This document shows positions 54,273 through 63,081 of a DNA stretch of 64,000 bases, in pieces. The position numbers and the translations under genes are program-made. Position 1 is the first letter of the stretch; each line of letters begins with the position of its first letter. This DNA comes from Alkalibacillus haloalkaliphilus (lineage in GTDB: Bacteria; Bacillota; Bacilli; Bacillales; Alkalibacillaceae), in NCBI RefSeq assembly GCF_007991275.1, contig NZ_BJYA01000003.1, forward strand, positions 62,001 through 126,000, given 5' to 3'. A model generated the notes under the pieces. That model saw only the letters and a program-made list of their open reading frames with translations, made no database searches and had not been told where the DNA came from.

Positions 54273-55238
54273 TTAAAATTTACGTTTTCCTAAATAGCCA
54301 GCAATTTTTTGCAATGTCCGTTTTGGTTTTGTATTAGGTAGATCATCCAACTGTTGCAGCGCTTTCCTTAAGTAGGTCTGACTATATTGGAACGATTCTT
54401 CGATAGCATTCGACTCTCTAATTTGTTTAATAGCGAGCTCTGCTTTTGTTATGTCTTTAGGGTTATTGAAAAATTGCTCAACATGATTGTAAATAGTTTT
54501 GTCATTAAACGCTAAAATTGTAGGCAAGGTTAAGTTACCGTTTAATAAGTCACTTCCAACAGGCTTTCCTAGATCTTTTTCATTCGATGTAAAATCTAAA
54601 ATATCATCAATAATTTGATAAGACATACCTATGTAATATCCATATAAACCTAAACGTTCAACGACTTCTGGTTCACTATTAGCGGCTATAGCACCTAACC
54701 TTGTACTAGTAGCAATTAATAAGGCTGTTTTACGCTTTATTCTTCTAAAGTAATTAAATAAACTTTGGTCGATATCATATTTGTCTCTCAATTGCTCAAT
54801 CTCACCTATACACACTTGGTGGATTGTGTCAGACAAGACATCATGTATTTGTTGTTCATTTTGCCCTTTAACTAACTCTAATGTTCTAGCAAAGAGGAAA
54901 TCACCTGTATACATAGCCGTTAAATTATCCCATTTATAATTAACAGTCGGATGACCTCTTCTTGTGTCTGCAAAATCAATGACATCATCATGCACTAATG
55001 AAGCCATATGAATTAGCTCTAAAGCAACAGCTACATTAATTGCCTGCTTTGTATCCGATTGACCAAATTGCGACGATAACAAGACAAAAATCGGCCTAAT
55101 CCGTTTACCACCAGCTTGGAGAAGATGATTTGAAGCAGTTGAAATCATCGAATGCTCTTTACCAGTGATTTGTTTCATTTTATTCTCGATTTCAGTTATA
55201 TCGTCGTTCATGTATTTAATAGTGGTTGCCAACTTCAT
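54273..55238 (-). CDS. hepT: Heptaprenyl diphosphate synthase component 2 HepT
   Basis: The 321-residue trans-prenyltransferase subunit has both aspartate-rich motifs, DDVID (84-88, followed by RRG) and the second DDILD. It elongates farnesyl diphosphate to the C35 side chain of menaquinone-7 together with HepS. The ATG at 55238 fits AAAGGTGA; a GTG three codons upstream is also in frame. It follows menG by 21 bases. Confidence 0.94.
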   Translation of the reverse strand: MKLATTIKYMNDDITEIENKMKQITGKEHSMISTASNHLLQAGGKRIRPIFVLLSSQFGQSDTKQAINVAVALELIHMASLVHDDVIDFADTRRGHPTVNYKWDNLTAMYTGDFLFARTLELVKGQNEQQIHDVLSDTIHQVCIGEIEQLRDKYDIDQSLFNYFRRIKRKTALLIATSTRLGAIAANSEPEVVERLGLYGYYIGMSYQIIDDILDFTSNEKDLGKPVGSDLLNGNLTLPTILAFNDKTIYNHVEQFFNNPKDITKAELAIKQIRESNAIEESFQYSQTYLRKALQQLDDLPNTKPKRTLQKIAGYLGKRKF

Positions 55239-55259
55239 CAAATTCACCTTTTTAAAAGT

Positions 55260-55964
55260 TTACTTTTTTCCCAAATGCATAGCCGCTGCTCCTAAAGCGA
55301 AGCTCTTAACTTTCACATCGTCAAACCCTGCTTCAAAGAACATGGATTTAAGTTTGTTTTTGCCAGGGAAGTTTTTCGTTGATTCATGTAACCATGCATA
55401 TTCTTCATAGCTTTTAGCGAACAACTTACCAAACAACGGCATTATATGTTTAAAGTAAAAGAAGTATAATTGCTTGAAAACAGGAAGTGTGGGCTGTGAA
55501 GTTTCTAGACAGACTACTTGGCCACCTGGTTTAACGACACGGTACATTTCCTTTAACACTTGCATATAGTCTGGAACATTTCTTAAACCAAACCCGATTG
55601 TTACATAGTCAAAACTATTGTCTTCATACGGTAGAGACATTGCATCGCCGTGTACGAACGTGACTTGATTCGCACTTTGTTCTTGTTTCTTTTCTTCCCC
55701 TACTGACAACATATTTTGACTAAAGTCTAGTCCTGCAACGTTGCCCTCAGGTCCTACAGCATCAGCTAACGCTAAAGTCCAGTCCCCTGTACCACAACAA
55801 ACGTCTAAGCAGTGTGAGCCCTTTTCAACGTTCATCTGTTTCATCACACTTTTGCGCCAAGCTTTATGACGTTGAAACGAGATAATGGAGTTCATCCGGT
55901 CATACCTTTTATATATTTTCTCGAAGACATTATGTACTTTCTCTGATTTTGTATTTGGGTCCAT
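55260..55964 (-). CDS. menG: Demethylmenaquinone methyltransferase MenG/UbiE
   Basis: The 234-residue SAM enzyme (also named menH or ubiE) makes the last step of menaquinone synthesis. Motifs are [16 protein letters not shown] and [16 protein letters not shown]. It sits between hepS and hepT, whose product makes the quinone side chain. The menaquinone feeds the QcrABC complex encoded 10 kb away. Confidence 0.95.
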   Translation of the reverse strand: MDPNTKSEKVHNVFEKIYKRYDRMNSIISFQRHKAWRKSVMKQMNVEKGSHCLDVCCGTGDWTLALADAVGPEGNVAGLDFSQNMLSVGEEKKQEQSANQVTFVHGDAMSLPYEDNSFDYVTIGFGLRNVPDYMQVLKEMYRVVKPGGQVVCLETSQPTLPVFKQLYFFYFKHIMPLFGKLFAKSYEEYAWLHESTKNFPGKNKLKSMFFEAGFDDVKVKSFALGAAAMHLGKK

Positions 55965-56042
55965 CTATTTCTCTACTCCTACTAACGCATTTATAATAAA
56001 TATATTTGGTTGATCAAAATACGTTATTCTATAATTAAAAAT

Positions 56043-56654
56043 TTAACGTTGTTCAATGACTTGTTTAATCTCATTTTGTTGGTTATTAATTAACTGAGTA
56101 AACCACGGCAAATAATTATGAAGGCTTAATATTTTACTTTGTATTTCGGGTAGCCACTGATCTTCATAACTTTCGATTTCATAATAATGCGCTATTCCGT
56201 TAAACAAGTGTGAATAAACGTTAATTACTTGCTCAACCCACTCTTTAGGTGTGAATTGTTTATGTAATAAGTCTACTTTATATTCATTAATCTTTTTTAT
56301 GTACGGTAAAAAATGATAGAGAGCATTCGTTAATTCTGCATTAGAAAGTAGTTTATAAAATAAACTACTGTGATAATCCCCTAATAATACTTTAAGTTGG
56401 TTATCTTTTAATTCTTCTTGAGAACTACTCTCGTTAAAATGTTGATCAACTATGTCATGAACGTTTAGCGATACTTGCATGTTGACTAGTGCGTCTGCAA
56501 TAATATGGTCTTTTTGATCAACAAGCTTATATATATACCACATATAATCTTCAACAAATACTTGGTCATACAAGGCTTCATCAATATAAGGGTGCTTATA
56601 CCGTTTCAGAAACTCACTTTTGACGTCGTTTATATTTTCAAAATGCGATTGCAT
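56043..56654 (-). CDS. hepS: Heptaprenyl diphosphate synthase component 1 HepS, short form
   Basis: The 203-residue protein resembles the small regulatory subunit of heptaprenyl diphosphate synthase, recognisable from LLGDYHSSLFYKLLSNAEL and the helical layout, and from its position before menG-hepT. B. subtilis HepS is about 250 residues, so this copy is about 50 shorter, apparently at the N-terminus. It has no DDxxD motif of its own and needs HepT. The ATG is preceded by AAAAAGGTG. Confidence 0.8.
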   Translation of the reverse strand: MQSHFENINDVKSEFLKRYKHPYIDEALYDQVFVEDYMWYIYKLVDQKDHIIADALVNMQVSLNVHDIVDQHFNESSSQEELKDNQLKVLLGDYHSSLFYKLLSNAELTNALYHFLPYIKKINEYKVDLLHKQFTPKEWVEQVINVYSHLFNGIAHYYEIESYEDQWLPEIQSKILSLHNYLPWFTQLINNQQNEIKQVIEQR

Positions 56655-56778
56655 AATTAATCACCTTTTTAACCTAACTAATTAGGTTTAATATCTCTCC
56701 TGTTATGTATTTTAGCACTTTTCCTCTATTTTATCTAATCTACTGAGCTAAAAATTCGTAACGTAGAAGTCACATTAA

Positions 56779-56803
56779 AAAAAGAGGGGTTGTCCCCCTC
56801 TTT
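56779..56803 (-). terminator. Terminator of hbs
   Basis: AAAAGAGGGG pairs with CCCCTCTTTT on either side of a 4-base loop, followed on the minus strand by T7. Confidence 0.9.
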
Positions 56804-56822
56804 TAACTGCCCTATGTATCAA

Positions 56823-57095
56823 TTATTTAACTGCATCTTTAAGGGCTTTACCTGGTTTAAACGCAGGTACTTTGCTTGCAGGAATATCAATCTCTTGACC
56901 AGTTTGAGGGTTACGTCCTTTACGTGCAGAACGCTCACGTACCTCAAAGTTACCAAATCCGATAAGTTGTACTTTTTCAGATTTTGTTAAAGAATCAGTG
57001 ATTGCTTCGAATACTGAATCTACAGCTTTTGAAGCATCCTTCTTTGAAAGGTCAGCGTTTTCAGATACTGCATTGACTAGATCTGTCTTGTTCAT
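56823..57095 (-). CDS. hbs: Histone-like DNA-binding protein HU
   Basis: The 90-residue protein has the HU fold: [20 protein letters not shown] and the DNA-binding arm [20 protein letters not shown], in part, with the conserved Arg-rich tip and Pro near RNPQTG. It organises the nucleoid. The start at 57095 follows AAAGGAGGTG. A 400-base spacer to spoIVA holds a candidate promoter and a terminator. In B. subtilis mtrA (folE) and mtrB follow hbs; here hepS comes next. Confidence 0.96.
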   Translation of the reverse strand: MNKTDLVNAVSENADLSKKDASKAVDSVFEAITDSLTKSEKVQLIGFGNFEVRERSARKGRNPQTGQEIDIPASKVPAFKPGKALKDAVK

Positions 57096-57437
57096 GTTTT
57101 TCACCTCCTTTAAAAGGATAAATATCATTTAACTTTTACTTTTAGGCTAATTAACTTCAAAGCAAAAGTTAATCACAGAGATGACTAAATTGTTGCAAGT
57201 TTCAAACATTCAAACTACTAACATTGTTACCAAGATTTAAACAAAGATACATAGAAAATGCAACAAATACGCATTCTATCAGTGTTTAGTAGCATTTTGA
57301 TTCATCAGTAGCATATTTTTCTAGTTGATGTAACTGCATATTATCACATGCTTTGAGCTGTTTCAACACGAAATTGCACCAAATCAACGTTTTTTCGTTT
57401 TTTTTAGGTATTTTTGACTACTTTTGCAATACATTAA

Positions 57438-57467
57438 ATTACATCTATTACAAATTAAAGTTGACAA
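57438..57467 (-). promoter_or_regulatory. Candidate distal promoter of hbs
   Basis: On the minus strand TTGTCA and TGTAAT are 18 bases apart, about 340 bases before hbs, giving a long leader. B. subtilis hbs also has a long upstream region with more than one promoter. The rest of 57096-57437 is AT-rich with no ORF I can support. Confidence 0.4.
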
Positions 57468-57469
57468 CA

Positions 57470-57504
57470 AAAAAACGAGTGACACATTAGGTCACTCGTT
57501 TTTT
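57470..57504 (-). terminator. Terminator of spoIVA
   Basis: AAAAAACGAGTGAC pairs with GTCACTCGTTTTTT, with T run on the minus strand. Confidence 0.92.
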
Positions 57505-57514
57505 AAGGAAATTT

Positions 57515-58993
57515 TTATAAAATTATAGCGATTAAACCACCGCTACCTTCATTAATGATACGCTCTAAAGTATCTTTCAACTTGTATCGAGCATGCTCTG
57601 GCATTAATGTTAATTTAGCATGGATACCTTCTCTAACAATTGAACTTAATGAGCGGCCAAAAATATCAGACTTCCAAATTGATAAAGGATCTTCTTCAAA
57701 GTCTTGCATTAAGTACCTCACAAGTTCTTCACTTTGCTTCTCAGTACCAATAATCGGTGCGAACTCTGATTCTACATCAACTTTGATCATATGAATTGAA
57801 GGAGCTACTGCTTTTAACCTTACTCCAAATCGTGAACCTTGCCTAATAATTTCAGGTTCTTCTAAACGCATATCTTCCAGTGAAGGACTAGCAATTCCAT
57901 AGCCTGTTTGTTTTACCATCGATAGTGCATCAGATACTTGATCATACTCTCTTTTAGCATCAGTATAATCTTGTAAAAGCTCTAACAAGTGGTCTTTGCC
58001 TCTAATTTCTTCTCCTACAATTTCATTTAACACTTGATCGTATAACTCATCTGATGCGTGTAAATCAATTTCTGCAACACCTTCGCCCATTTCCATTCCA
58101 GCCATTCGCGCTTCAGTAATGAATTCATAATCATGGAATTCGCCTACAACACGATCCACATCTCTTAAACGCTTAATGTTTTGGACTGTGTCTTGAATCG
58201 CTTCCTGAAACTGTCTTCGCAGCCAATGATCTTCTTTTAATGACATTACCCAACTTGGTAAATTAACATTGACTTCAAGTACAGGGAACTCATATAAGGC
58301 TTCACGTAAAATGTTATTAACGTCATCTTCGTGAAGGTTTTCAACTGACACCGGTAATACTGGAATATCGTGTTCTTCTGCAAGTTCTTCTCTTAGTATG
58401 TTTGCTTCAGGTGAATGCGGTTGGCTAGAGTTTAAAACCATGATGAATGGTTTACCAACTTCTTTCAATTCATCTACAACTTGCTTTTCAGCTTCTACGT
58501 AATCTTCTCTTGGGATATCACCGAATGAACCATCAGTTGTTACAACGATCCCAATTGTTGAATGTTCTTGAATTACTTTTCTTGTACCCATTTCCGCTGC
58601 ATCATGGAATGGGATTGCTTCTTCATACCATGGAGTATGAATCATTCTTGGTCCGTTTTCATCTTCGAAACCTTGAGCACCAGTAACAGTATACCCGACA
58701 CAATCGACTAAACGTACGCGAACATCTAATCCTTCTTCAACTGCTACTTCTACAGCTTGATTCGGAATGAATTTAGGCTCAGTTGTCATAATTGTTCGAC
58801 CTGCAGCGCTTTGAGGAAGTTCATCCTTTGCTCTTTCTCTTTCCTGTTCATCAACGATGTTTGGTAAAACAACGAGATCCATAAAGCGCTTGATAAACGT
58901 TGATTTACCTGTTCTCACTGCTCCAACTACTCCTAAATAAATGTCCCCGTTAGTCCGTCTCGATATGTCATGAAACACGTTAAACTTTTCCAT
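57515..58993 (-). CDS. spoIVA: Stage IV sporulation protein A
   Basis: The 492-residue ATPase builds the basement layer of the spore coat. Walker A is GAVRTGKS (24-31), the switch region carries DCVGYTVTGAQG, and the C-terminus (HARYKLKDTLERIINEGSGG, in part) is the polymer-forming part. The length is identical to B. subtilis SpoIVA by count. A near-consensus sigma-E promoter lies 56 bases upstream, so expression in the mother cell is expected. The start at 58993 follows CGGAGGG. Confidence 0.97.
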   Translation of the reverse strand: MEKFNVFHDISRRTNGDIYLGVVGAVRTGKSTFIKRFMDLVVLPNIVDEQERERAKDELPQSAAGRTIMTTEPKFIPNQAVEVAVEEGLDVRVRLVDCVGYTVTGAQGFEDENGPRMIHTPWYEEAIPFHDAAEMGTRKVIQEHSTIGIVVTTDGSFGDIPREDYVEAEKQVVDELKEVGKPFIMVLNSSQPHSPEANILREELAEEHDIPVLPVSVENLHEDDVNNILREALYEFPVLEVNVNLPSWVMSLKEDHWLRRQFQEAIQDTVQNIKRLRDVDRVVGEFHDYEFITEARMAGMEMGEGVAEIDLHASDELYDQVLNEIVGEEIRGKDHLLELLQDYTDAKREYDQVSDALSMVKQTGYGIASPSLEDMRLEEPEIIRQGSRFGVRLKAVAPSIHMIKVDVESEFAPIIGTEKQSEELVRYLMQDFEEDPLSIWKSDIFGRSLSSIVREGIHAKLTLMPEHARYKLKDTLERIINEGSGGLIAIIL

Positions 58994-59048
58994 TTTATCC
59001 CTCCGACCTGATCCATTTATCGACCACTTGTTATGATTTGGCACTACT

Positions 59049-59079
59049 AATTTATGTCGTTGTCCTAATCAAATATGAC
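59049..59079 (-). promoter_or_regulatory. Sigma-E promoter of spoIVA
   Basis: On the minus strand GTCATATT (-35) and CATAAATT (-10) are 15 bases apart, close to the sigma-E consensus. Transcription would start about 48 bases before the start codon. Confidence 0.75.
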
Positions 59080-59093
59080 TTAAAAATATAAAA

Positions 59094-59132
59094 AAATAGA
59101 GATTCTAAAAAATAATAATAGAATCTCTATTT
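59094..59132 (-). terminator. Terminator of yphF
   Basis: AAATAGAGATTCT pairs with AGAATCTCTATTT, followed on the minus strand by a T run. Confidence 0.9.
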
Positions 59133-59146
59133 AACCTTATGAAACT

Positions 59147-59869
59147 TTATTCAGTTACTATGCCTTCTTTTAGAACAATTTGCCCATCTTCTAGATACAT
59201 TTCAGGAGAAAACGCAGGGACAATTGGATAATGTTCGATTAGTAAATACCGTAAGTCCCCATCATATTCATCGATATCTTCACTTTCCATTAATTGATAA
59301 ACATCAGGTCGATAATCTACGACAGCTTCACCTTGTGTTGTCATGACGACATCAAGATCTTGTCCAGTATATGGGCTAGTGACATTAGGTTCGTCTCTTA
59401 AGTTGACGCGGTCTTCATTGATCGTAAATAAACCATTTCCTAGCGACTCACCATATGGAGGGTTACCTGCATTATTACGATAAATATTAATTTCATAATT
59501 AATTGAACTTAACGTTTGCGTTACCCGTACATCTGAAACTTGTACTGTTGGCTCTTCTCGCGGATCTACAATAACATATGAGTAATAGCCACCTTGTTCG
59601 TAAGCATTTCCTGGTGTTTCACCAAGAATATTTTCTTCTTTTAGAGAATTAAAATTGACCGGGTACTTAATAAACAATGGTGTGTCTTGATCTCGTGTAT
59701 GGATGGGTAAAATTCCATTATTACGTTCACTAAACTCCTCCACTGCTTGTTGCACAGCCGCTAATTGTTCATCGTTTGTAGCCTGATTTTCTTGCATACG
59801 TTCATTTGGGTACAAACAACCAGATAATAATACGGTAAAAGTTAATAAAGTTATCATTTTTAAATTCAT
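59147..59869 (-). CDS. yphF: YphF-like lipoprotein
   Basis: The 240-residue protein starts with a lipoprotein signal peptide ending LLSGC (lipobox Cys18), so it is anchored outside the membrane. The mature part is acidic and has no recognised catalytic motif. Its position between spoIVA and the DUF2768 gene matches yphF in B. subtilis. Function unknown. Confidence 0.8.
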   Translation of the reverse strand: MNLKMITLLTFTVLLSGCLYPNERMQENQATNDEQLAAVQQAVEEFSERNNGILPIHTRDQDTPLFIKYPVNFNSLKEENILGETPGNAYEQGGYYSYVIVDPREEPTVQVSDVRVTQTLSSINYEINIYRNNAGNPPYGESLGNGLFTINEDRVNLRDEPNVTSPYTGQDLDVVMTTQGEAVVDYRPDVYQLMESEDIDEYDGDLRYLLIEHYPIVPAFSPEMYLEDGQIVLKEGIVTE

Positions 59870-59886
59870 GGTGTACTCGCCTCCTT

Positions 59887-60087
59887 CTACGGCGGGGTAG
59901 GCCCGCTAAACACGATGTACAAGATTATAAAACCGCCAACTAACATACAAATATAGGCGATGGCTGCAACAACTCCACTAACAACTCCTGTTAACTTATG
60001 TCTTGCTAACAGTATTAGACCAGTTGCCACAAATAATAGAATCATACCGACAAATGATATGTACATTCTTAACATTGGTTCTGACAT
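59887..60087 (-). CDS. yphE: YphE-like small membrane protein (DUF2768)
   Basis: The 66-residue protein has two membrane helices (LRMYISFVGMILLFVATGLI and VVAAIAYICMLVGGFIILYI). The pattern and place fit YphE/DUF2768. The ATG at 60087 follows AAAGGAAGG; an upstream start at 60108 would be within the ribosome binding region. It lies 17 bases before yphF. Confidence 0.8.
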   Translation of the reverse strand: MSEPMLRMYISFVGMILLFVATGLILLARHKLTGVVSGVVAAIAYICMLVGGFIILYIVFSGPTPP

Positions 60088-60168
60088 AGGGATGCCTTCC
60101 TTTCGCACAGTTTAAAACCATTAAAATTATAACACGAAATAGCTAGCTTATGCTTGTCCAAACATAGT

Positions 60169-60201
60169 TAAAAGAGGTGTAGGGGCATACACCTCTTTTT
60201 T
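60169..60201. terminator. Hairpin between spoVIF and yphE
   Basis: AAAAGAGGTGTA pairs with TACACCTCTTTT around GGGGCA. The stronger T run is on the plus side, but the minus strand also ends in T4. Confidence 0.75.
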
Positions 60202-60297
60202 TATGACTAACTTCCTCAAAAGTAGCTCAAAATTCTATTACATTTCATCATATGAATTTTAGCATAGTTATGCCAAGTCCTCTTGCCCAAATTATAA

Positions 60298-60561
60298 CTA
60301 TTTTTTGAAAATCTGTTGTAACGTTGAGTAATCTATTGAATCACTCTTTTTAACAATCATCTCTACTAGTTGGTCTTCCTTTTGTTGACTCATCGGTTTA
60401 TTTGCCATTCTTGCTAATTGTTTAACTAGCCTACGTACAGTTCTTTCATCCGAGAAATCGGCATTTTGAACGGATTGTGCCACTTGGACAATTTCTTCAG
60501 GCGATATATTGGCTTTCTTATTCAAGTGCTCAAAAATTGACTGTTGAAAGTCTTGACTCAT
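60298..60561 (-). CDS. Stage VI sporulation protein F-like protein
   Basis: The 87-residue protein (QSVQNADFSDERTVRRLVKQLARMANKPMSQQKEDQLVEMI, in parts) matches the SpoVIF/YjcC family pattern, small helical proteins needed for spore coat maturation in B. subtilis. In B. subtilis spoVIF is elsewhere, so this location differs, or it is a paralogue. A GGAGGAT site precedes the ATG. Confidence 0.72.
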   Translation of the reverse strand: MSQDFQQSIFEHLNKKANISPEEIVQVAQSVQNADFSDERTVRRLVKQLARMANKPMSQQKEDQLVEMIVKKSDSIDYSTLQQIFKK

Positions 60562-60642
60562 GTTGATCCTCCTTCAGTATGCATTCGTAATAATATATGC
60601 ATTCTAAAGGAAGTTGTTCTATTTTAAACGTGATGAATTAGA

Positions 60643-61662
60643 CTATCCATTAGAAATTTGCTCAAGCTCATCCGCTTTGCTACGGTTCATTAAATCATCG
60701 ACAACGTCTTTAGCTGGTTTATCATTCACAACTAGTTCATAGAGCCCTTCTGTAATTGGCATATTCACTTCTAGCTTTTTAGACATTTGATACGCAGCTT
60801 TCGTCGTACGTACACCTTCAACGACCATTCCCATTTGATCTAATACATCATCAAGCTTGTAGCCTTTACCAAGCATATTGCCTGCACGCCAGTTTCGGCT
60901 ATGTTGGCTTGTACAAGTCACGATTAAATCACCTACACCTGTTAAACCAGCAAATGTAAGTGGATTTGCATCTAAGTGTTTTCCTAAACGAGCAATTTCT
61001 GCTAAGCCTCTTGTAATTAATGCAGCTTTAGCATTATCACCATAACCTAAGCCGTCAGATATCCCTGCACCTAATGCAATAATATTCTTTAATGCTCCAC
61101 CAATCTCAACACCTACAAGATCTTCGTTCGTATACACTCTAAAGTTCTCATTCATAAATAAATCTTGAACAATAATAGCTTGATCAATTTGGAGCGATGA
61201 TACTGTAACAGTTGTTGGTTGTCTTCTCCCAACTTCTTCAGCATGGCTTGGCCCACTTAACACAACGATTCCTTTACCTATTTCAGGACCTAATTCTTCG
61301 GCCATCATTTCAGAAATACGTTTATTAGTTTCAGGTTCAATCCCTTTTGAGGCATGAATAATGGTTTGTTCACTTGTTACAAAAGGTTTGACTTGTTGAC
61401 ACACTTGTCTAATTGCTTTAGTTGGTACTACAAACAGAATAGCATCAGCATCTTTTACAACCTTTTCCAAATTAGTATCAGCATGAATTAATTGATTTAA
61501 CTGAATGCCTTCTAAGTATTGTTTATTTTCACGATCATTGTTTATTTGTTCAACTTGTTCTTCGCGGTGTGACCATAGAGCAACTTCAAGATCATTATCG
61601 GCTAAAACTATTGATAATGCCGTGCCCCAACTTCCAGCACCTAATACAGCTACTTTCCCCAT
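60643..61662 (-). CDS. gpsA: Glycerol-3-phosphate dehydrogenase [NAD(P)+]
   Basis: The 339-residue enzyme makes sn-glycerol-3-phosphate for phospholipids. The Rossmann motif GAGSWGTALSIVLADN, the substrate Lys in VGVEIGGALKNIIALGAG (in part) and the C-terminal GLTGVGDLIVTCTS are present. It lies 14 bases after der, as in the der-gpsA-yphE-yphF-spoIVA order of bacilli. Confidence 0.96.
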   Translation of the reverse strand: MGKVAVLGAGSWGTALSIVLADNDLEVALWSHREEQVEQINNDRENKQYLEGIQLNQLIHADTNLEKVVKDADAILFVVPTKAIRQVCQQVKPFVTSEQTIIHASKGIEPETNKRISEMMAEELGPEIGKGIVVLSGPSHAEEVGRRQPTTVTVSSLQIDQAIIVQDLFMNENFRVYTNEDLVGVEIGGALKNIIALGAGISDGLGYGDNAKAALITRGLAEIARLGKHLDANPLTFAGLTGVGDLIVTCTSQHSRNWRAGNMLGKGYKLDDVLDQMGMVVEGVRTTKAAYQMSKKLEVNMPITEGLYELVVNDKPAKDVVDDLMNRSKADELEQISNG

Positions 61663-61676
61663 ACTTTCACCTCATT

Positions 61677-62987
61677 TTAAGATCTTTGTCTCGCATAAAT
61701 TTTTATCGGTGTTCCATCAAATCCAAATGCTTCACGAATACGATTTTCTAAAAACCTTTCGTAAGTAAAATGCATTAAACTAGGGTCATTAACAAATACA
61801 ACAAATGTTGGCGGTTTTGTTGCTACTTGAGTCGTGTATAATATTTTAAGTTTTTGTCCTTTAATAGAAGGTGTTGGATTAATGGCTAGCGAGTCTTCGA
61901 TTACTTCATTAAGTAAGTTTGTTTTCACTCGTTTTGAATGGTTTTCACTAGATTGGATTATTCTTGGGATCAATGTATGAATCCTTTTTGTCGTTGCTGC
62001 AGATAGGAATACAACTGGAGCATACGATAAAAATTGAAATTGCTTTCTTATGTCGTCTTCAAACTTCTTCATAGCATCTTGTGAACTGTCAACTGTATCC
62101 CATTTATTAACGACAATAACTATTGCCTTTCCAGCTTCATGTGCATAGCCAGCAATTCTTTTGTCTTGCTCTATTATACCGGTGTCAGCATCGATTACGA
62201 CTAAAACTACATCCGAGCGTTCGATTGCTTTTAATGCTCTAAGAACACTATACTTTTCAGTTGATTCATACACTTTTCCGCGCTTTCTCATCCCTGCCGT
62301 ATCAATAATTGTGAATTCTTCACCTTCTCGTTTAAACTCAGTATCGATTGCGTCTTTCGTCGTACCTTCAACATCACTAACAATGACACGGTCTTCGCCG
62401 AGTAAAGCGTTAACTAGTGAAGATTTACCAACGTTAGGGCGCCCAATTAATGAAAAATAAATTCGTTCATCATCTTCATCTTGTTGGACATCTGTAGGGA
62501 AATGTTTAACGACTTCATCTAAAACGTCACCTAACCCTAAGCCGTGTGTACCTGAAATCGGCATAGGTTGACCTAAACCTAATGAGTAATACTCATATAA
62601 TAAGTCTTGCATCTCATAATTATCAATTTTGTTAACAGCTAATACAACTGGTTTACTTGATTTGAAAAGAATTTTAGCAACTTCTTCGTCCGCTGCTGTA
62701 ATTCCCTCTCGACCGTTTACAAGGAACACAATGACATCAGCCTCATTAATGGCAATTTCAGCTTGCTCCCTTATTTGAACAAGCAACGGTTCATCACTTA
62801 AATCAATACCACCTGTATCAATTACATTAAATGTGTTATTTAACCATTCCGCTTCAGCATATATACGATCTCGTGTTACACCTGGTACATCTTCTACTAT
62901 AGAGATTCTCTCTCCAACTAACCGGTTGAAGATTGTTGACTTCCCTACATTAGGCCTTCCTACAATGGCTACTACTGATTTCCTCAT
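61677..62987 (-). CDS. der: Ribosome-assembly GTPase Der (EngA)
   Basis: The 436-residue protein has two GTPase domains, GRPNVGKST (10-18) and GRPNVGKSS with NKID and NKWD, and a C-terminal KH-like domain. Der acts in 50S assembly. The start at 62987 ([10 protein letters not shown]) fits an AAAGG site; the ATG three codons earlier overlaps it. It precedes gpsA. Confidence 0.97.
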   Translation of the reverse strand: MRKSVVAIVGRPNVGKSTIFNRLVGERISIVEDVPGVTRDRIYAEAEWLNNTFNVIDTGGIDLSDEPLLVQIREQAEIAINEADVIVFLVNGREGITAADEEVAKILFKSSKPVVLAVNKIDNYEMQDLLYEYYSLGLGQPMPISGTHGLGLGDVLDEVVKHFPTDVQQDEDDERIYFSLIGRPNVGKSSLVNALLGEDRVIVSDVEGTTKDAIDTEFKREGEEFTIIDTAGMRKRGKVYESTEKYSVLRALKAIERSDVVLVVIDADTGIIEQDKRIAGYAHEAGKAIVIVVNKWDTVDSSQDAMKKFEDDIRKQFQFLSYAPVVFLSAATTKRIHTLIPRIIQSSENHSKRVKTNLLNEVIEDSLAINPTPSIKGQKLKILYTTQVATKPPTFVVFVNDPSLMHFTYERFLENRIREAFGFDGTPIKIYARQRS

Positions 62988-63048
62988 CTTTATCATCCTT
63001 TAAGCACTATTCACTTTTATTGTGTCCAACTATATTCAATATACGATT

Positions 63049-63076
63049 AAAAAGAGTGGCGTTTAAAGCCACCCCT
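63049..63076 (-). terminator. Terminator of the S1-like gene
   Basis: A GGGTGGC/GCCACTC hairpin on the minus strand is followed by TTTTTAA. Confidence 0.85.
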
Positions 63077-63081
63077 TTTAA

